DNA from: Sipunculus nudus
Lineage: Eukaryota; Annelida; Sipuncula; Golfingiida; Sipunculidae
Direction of reading: 5' to 3'
DNA length: 64,000 nt
Assembly (NCBI GenBank): GCA_026874595.1
Contig: CM049319.1
Span: forward strand, 1,929,501-1,993,500
Numbering within the stretch: position 1 is the first letter of the stretch; each line of letters opens with the position of its first letter. A program made the translations under genes and the position numbers. Positions 58,552 through 64,000 of the stretch are shown here, piece by piece. The notes under the pieces were generated by a model. That model made no database searches, was not told the origin of the DNA, and saw only the letters and a program-made list of their open reading frames with translations.

Positions 58552-61500
58552 CCTGTAAATACAATATAATTTATCAGCATTGACCATACAATTATTATTT
58601 ATATACGATGTGGAATTAATTTTTTAAAACCTAAGAATTATCAAAGGCTACTGGAACAGCGACTTATTCATGAACACGATAAAACGAACCACAATCAATA
58701 ATCGGTGTAATTTTCAGTTAATCACTGAACCAAGTTGTAATGGGTGAATGATTATTGACCACATATGTCCACAGTAAGAATCATACGCACAGGAGCAAAT
58801 ATGATTCAAACAGCAGGTTACTTTGAACAGGGAAAAGTTTTTATCAGAAAAGAAATCACAAATTTGTTCCATAACCCACAATATGTAAAAGAAATCCTCA
58901 TTTATTCCATGTTTCATTCAAAATGTACCTTAAAATTTTCTGTCAATCAAAACTGGATACCTGGGAACACAGATATGGTTATTTACGGTAATTACCGCTT
59001 TTGCTTATTTGCACCACCTTTGGATTATTCAGTCGAATTATGTATCTCCTGTTTCGATTAAAATTAAGCTTGAATCATATTTACCTCAGTGCAGTAAATG
59101 AACTTTTACTCGCGTTAGAAATCGAATAAAGTGCCTGAGGATATACAAATTGAAAGGATTGATCCAGTATGGATGTCTCATTCAAACATCGGTTCACTGA
59201 ATTGGATGAAGAAGAATCGTTCTAAAATTAAAAAAGTAGTCATTTCATGAAAAGTGAACCTTGACTGACTATAGAATTTTGATCACGAAATCTTGAAAAA
59301 ATTTCAGCTTCGATCAGAAAATCGATTTGGAGAACCCGTTACCCACAGCTGTGTACGAAGTATGAACAAACATGTCCTTTAGGTGCTCGTAACATACGTG
59401 ATGACAAAGGCTTTCTGAAAAGCTATTCTATTGAGTACAGAGACTAGATTCAAATACTCAACAACTAACAAACTTCGGACAACCAACTCATACTAGTATT
59501 GAAAGAGCACTAGTCAGACCTGTCCGTCTTTTATTTTTTTATAGATAATTTATATATTTTCATAAATATTTTAAAGTAGCTTTTATGCAATGACACACAA
59601 TTTCTAAAATATTCTCAATTACCTTCCCTTTCATTGGTAGAGGGATTTTAATCATATGCTGTGCCACACAAAAAATTACGAAATATTAAATACTGAATTT
59701 ACAGAATCATGTGTGCCGTATTGATAATATTCATATCCTAATATAGTTTCTTCAAATCTTAATAAAACTTCAGTTCCGTCACTGAAAACAAGAGGCACGC
59801 CTAGTTTGAAGCACGATACAAATAAAGGCCTATACTGAGAGGCAAAGGATATATCATTTTTAACCTTACATGAACTTTTAAGTTGTATCAACTAAATCAA
59901 CTAAATATTACCATGAACAAAATTTGAGCAAAACAAGAAATAATTGTATTCCAAAGCAATTTTCTCTACAGGTTATCAGTTTAAATATTAAGCATATAGG
60001 AATATTACCAACCGTGCTCACTATAATGAATTGTATTAAATTTAATTCCCTTACCGTAAAAATTACACAATTCTGACCTTTATTCCTAAACACACTCAAT
60101 TAAAAAATAAAGTCCCAGTTGTTTTGACGGGAGGCAGATATAGATTGAGAAGAAATACATAGGAATTTCCATGCAAATTGATGCAAAGCCTTTGCTGTAG
60201 TCGGCCACTGATGTGTATAAAACAGTGACAAGAAAGCAGCACAGAAAGGTTATAGGTGTAGAAATGACCACCAAGTGGCGAGGACAAGGTAAAGAGCAGA
60301 TCGATGCACGGAGCGGCCTCGTCATCATTCTTCAAATTTGCTTGTCCTAAAAACGGAACACTGATGTGTTTATATATCTGCTGTTGTTAGCACTGGTAAA
60401 AGCCAGGAGCGAGTATAGAATCCGGCCTACACTGACGAGGTTATGGTTGTTTACGGATTGACGTAATGATGTTTAGGATTCATGTAATAGAGAAATAAGA
60501 GGCAATGTCGATGTAATATCATCAGGCATGTCATGGCTCATGCTGATTTCTACTAATATGGATCGGTCCAGTCAGTTTAGACCCATCTTGAAATTTAGGC
60601 CGGATTCTATACACGAGCCAAGACGCATATCATATATTGACAATAGGCAGTAACCATGGTCACATATTAGCAGACAGAGGCTGGTGCAGGAATGACGTGT
60701 ATATATATAGGCCCCCTAATTCTGATTTCTGCCGATGTCATATCAGCTGTGGGAAAATGAAAGAGACCGTGAGTAACTGTGTGTGTACTATGTGTGTACA
60801 CAGGATCAACCTACCTGAAAATGTCTGTAAGCCTCTGTAGCGGCAGTAACAGTAAAACAGTGCTGACGGGCCTAAACAGACTGACGTCGGCAGCCTCTCT
60901 CACACTCTGTCTGCTTTAGCCCGGGCCCGCGATCCGAATACATTAATAAATTTATGGTAATCAGCGGGAGCGAAGACGAGATGATGATAAGAGTCACGGG
61001 GTTATGTCATTGTCAGGTTCTGTGTGGATTTGCTCGTTGCTGAATCATAGAGGATTTTTGTGCCTAAAAAGCCCTAATTAATGTTCTAACCACTGTGATG
61101 GGTACATAGGAGACAACTCATATGCTTAGTTTTCACATGTGCCATGATAAAAGTAAAATCGACCTGACAGTGTGTATAATATGTAATGATAGAATAGATT
61201 CTTTTTTCAAAGGTATTAAAGATTTTAAGTTGAGTTAAAAGTATAATATATGTAATCATTAATTATGATTGTTTTATACGTAAACATATCACCGGTAAAA
61301 CACTCACCTTGATTGTTAATGATGAATAAGATAATATCGTTCATCCAATATCGATCTGTAACGGGTCGATCTTAAACTCGTCTGGTTTATTTCTTGAGTT
61401 CTCCCTCAGGGATTTGCCTAATTTCTTCGCTCATTCCAGGCCATAGTTCCCCCTTCATATTTAGTGTTGTTTTACATAACAATAGAGCAGATAAGAGCGG

Positions 61501-63250
61501 GAAATCTTGTCGTAGAGACGGTATTATTATTCCGGTATTATTTTTTTTGGTATTTTTAACACCTTTATAACTCTGGTCCCTTTATAGTCTCTAAATATAT
61601 GCTTTAACGTAAATCTTAACATTGACTCAGTTTTACTCTCGAGCTTAAACGTAACTTTTACTGTCTTCGCATTACTCTCTGTAACCCCACTTCACGTCTG
61701 ACCTCGTGCATAAAATACACGCATGCGAGTGTTTTCTGAATATATTTGTTTATTATAAATATGTTAATATGGGATATCTCCGTATGTCTTTATGTATGTA
61801 AAACGTGTATAAACGGCATTCAGCTCTTACTGTTGGTTGTGGCAGCACGCCATTCAACTAATTTGTCTCTGTTGTTGTTTTATTAAACGTTTGCACCACC
61901 GCTTGACGTCACTTTGTCTTAGAGAGCCCAACATCTCCCTGAAAACATATTTACGACCCCGATACAGATATATAATACAGGATATCAGTGTGGCGTTGTC
62001 AGCATGACAATTATTGACTATGATAAAGCATGAAATCATAATCCGCAAAACGTTAATTTTGGAAAGAAAGTATTCCCTAACAAACACCTATATGCACTAA
62101 CTTATCATATCCGCTCATTATTTTGACAAATAAAGACCGGTTTAGTTTCATCCAAAATATGACAGGTGCTCCTTCAATATAACGAATGCCGGTTATACTA
62201 GTTTCATATCAGTAGATAAAAATACAACACCCCCATAGTCATATAACATTTTGTTCCATATGGTATAGGAATAACACACCTAAAGATAATTGGTGTATTA
62301 ATAACCAATAATTAAGGCAATGGATACGTTTATTTAAACCTTTTCTTCCCACATATTTTTTATTAGTAGAACATAATTGTATTTGATGCTTTAGGCACAT
62401 CGTAAAGTTGCCTCATATCGACCCTCTGGCATTACGACCAGAGTAGGTCTGAAGAACGTATTATAAAGGCTTATGAAGATGCAAATATTTACGTCATTTC
62501 TGACAACACTTCATGGCCTACAGGTACACTGTCAATTAACATAAACCAGACCAATCGTTAGCATTTTTTGTGTACTTTCTAATTATACCAAAAATGGGCG
62601 AGAGAAGTTCCGTTTTAACCCAGCACATTTGTAAACTACTCGGCATGTTTGTTGAGTTAATGACCGCATGAACACAAGCATGGATCGCAGGGGTTACAGG
62701 CCACAGGCAGCTTGCAGGCGATACAGGAAATGACCCATGTCCATGGAGACGGAGTTTCAGTTTGGGTTGTGAGCTAACATGTATGCTATTGTGGTGATTC
62801 ATCATTCTTAGCATAATATTGTGATTATGGCCCATTTAACACAATATGAATGCAACCTAATGCAAGAACACTGCGATACATTCCTCGATATTACTTGTAT
62901 CACGACTCGAGTAGGCTTACCAGCCCAAATATCCGATTGCCTACTGAGTCGGGTTGTCACGGCTACCCCCCTTAAAGGGTCTCAGGCCTTGATTCAGAGT
63001 AACCTGTTTCTGTCTTGATACGCAGTTGTTATTGTCAACAGATGGCGCTGCTTTAGCCCCTTAAAAAAATAAGTTCAATTATCTCTTGATTTATGGGAAA
63101 ATGACCCCGCTTAGGACATACACTGTACACCATTCCTGACAATTAAAGACCATAACATGCATACCCGAGGCATGACCGTGCACAGAGGTGTTCCGTGACA
63201 AAGGTTCGACAACTGTGAATCAACAACTGAATCGGAAAGGATAAGAGTAA
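58552..63250. other. Non-coding stretch, including 5' side of acyltransferase copy 2
   Basis: The 5' UTR exon of copy 2 should be here or beyond. On the - strand AATCAAG|GTGAGT (around 61303-61315) is the best donor-like site, but nothing else confirms it. No other gene, RNA gene or large repeat was recognised. Confidence 0.35.
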
Positions 63251-63275
63251 GTATCAGAATGCCATGAGAACTAAT

Positions 63276-63424
63276 GAAAAAAAAATAAAAAAAGGTCCCA
63301 ATGTCGGAAAAGAGGGGAGGGGGGGGGGGGGGGGGGTCCAAGCCGCAAAATTTAGTCTTAAACCCTTAAAAAAGGGGGTTCGGACCCCATGGACCCCCCC
63401 CCCCCCCCTTGGATCCGCTTCTGG
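63276..63424. mobile_element. MITE fragment related to 51640-51861
   Basis: Shares AAAAAAAGGTCC, GGAAA-GAGGG, a TTTAGTCTTAAACCCTTAAA-like block (GTTTAAAACCCTGAAA in the other copy) and long poly-G/poly-C runs with 51690-51860. It ends GGATCCGCTTCTGG, a variant of the other copy's GGATCCGCCACTG. No matching left terminus was found. Confidence 0.5.
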
Positions 63425-63726
63425 ACTTATTCGACATTCTTGGAACCATGAATTTCAGGTGTAACCGGTCCAACAGGAGCCTAAGGATAAAAGATGGATA
63501 AATACTTAAAATAAATAATGATGGAGTCACCTGACCTACATAAATTCCCTTGGAACTCTCCACGCACAGCTGACTGCTTTATGGTTCGCTGTTTGATAAA
63601 ATAAGTGTCAGAATGTATGATTTTCTGTTCAGAAAAAGTGATTAATTTCGTCACACTTTTGTCAATATTATCCTACCGAGTAGGACGGTATGACGCAGTC
63701 TCCTGACCATTACCACCGCAAACCTG

Positions 63727-63739
63727 ATGGCGTCACAAG
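63727..63739 (+). CDS. Candidate short first coding exon (MASQ...)
   Basis: ATGGCGTCACAAG is followed directly by GTAGGT, a good donor, and preceded by a CA-rich leader (ACCATTACCACCGCAAACCTG) without upstream ATGs close by. It could be the first coding exon of a gene continuing beyond the window. Thirteen bases are far too few for certainty. Confidence 0.15.
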
Positions 63740-64000
63740 GTAGGTTAATAATACATGCATGACCACTTGTACGGATGCGGTGTGGGAACGGATGAGATAC
63801 GTTTGTGTCTGTGTGCGTGTCCAGTTATAGGTCTGTCATTGCTGCTTAAGGTATTTTACATCTTCAAAACAGCAAACAGCACATCTAGATTTCAAATGAT
63901 CTACTATCAGGAACAGGTTGTTGCAGTTGCTTCTGCTTACATAAAGATGAAAATGAGAAAAAAAATATTAAACTAAAAACACCGGTGATAGATGCATGAC

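Noticed and set aside
62536..62835. 99-codon minus-strand open frame
   Set aside because: No domain, no splice support and ordinary length for chance in this composition.

Overview
The window is AT-rich, intron-rich animal DNA. It looks lophotrochozoan and most likely molluscan. Reasons: a myophilin/MP20-type calponin gene with long repeat-filled introns, an invertebrate prominin, a pair of HHxxxD acyltransferases, and several dispersed repeats with GTCCGTCC-rich heads and ends like CTCTTGTT or CCACTTGTTT, which I associate with bivalve genomes. The species assignment is inference. No bacterial-style gene layout is present.

Layout. Positions 1-19038 hold no gene I can support. They carry microsatellites, a 35-bp minisatellite (about 5729), a TTAA-flanked MITE (6500-6996), a hAT-like element with target-site duplications (10099-11585), an inverted repeat (11924-12262) and a GTAC-rich repeat (about 16120-16460). 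From 19039 to 28697 lies a + strand calponin/transgelin-like gene: four shared exons followed by two alternative last exons (25175-25357 and 28515-28697), each encoding its own version of the C-terminal calponin repeat. Intron 1 contains fifteen copies of a 34-bp minisatellite. The exon 2/intron 2 boundary has itself been amplified into a 47-bp tandem array that carries copies of the splice donor. The rest of intron 2 holds a dispersed repeat with nuclear-receptor-like direct repeats.

Positions 28698-36900 are repeat-rich intergenic DNA (inverted repeat pair, SINE-like element, long GA tract). At 36931-39198 a prominin-like five-pass membrane protein of 755 residues is encoded in one uninterrupted exon. 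It ends in TAA, followed 13 nt later by a strong splice donor. A plausible acceptor 4.4 kb downstream (43583/43584) would continue the same reading frame beyond that stop. A possible solo LTR (40557-41140) lies in that putative intron. A 2-kb TTAA-flanked element (43880-45923) follows. A dispersed repeat with internal 155-bp tandem units (46724-47661) carries two perfect AGGTCAnnnTGACCT palindromes. More MITEs follow up to about 51900.

At 52985-54451 (+) and 57085-58548 (-) two closely related single-exon acyltransferase genes face each other tail to tail. Both have a splice acceptor just upstream of the ATG and an intact HHAIAD catalytic motif. From 58552 to 64000 I see only non-coding DNA, a MITE fragment and one weak candidate first exon at 63727.

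The genes are unrelated in function: actin-binding/muscle-type calponin, membrane-protrusion prominin, and CoA-dependent acyl transfer. There is no operon or pathway logic. The items most worth a second look are the splice-donor minisatellite, the duplicated terminal exons, the in-frame exon behind the prominin stop, and the inverted acyltransferase pair.
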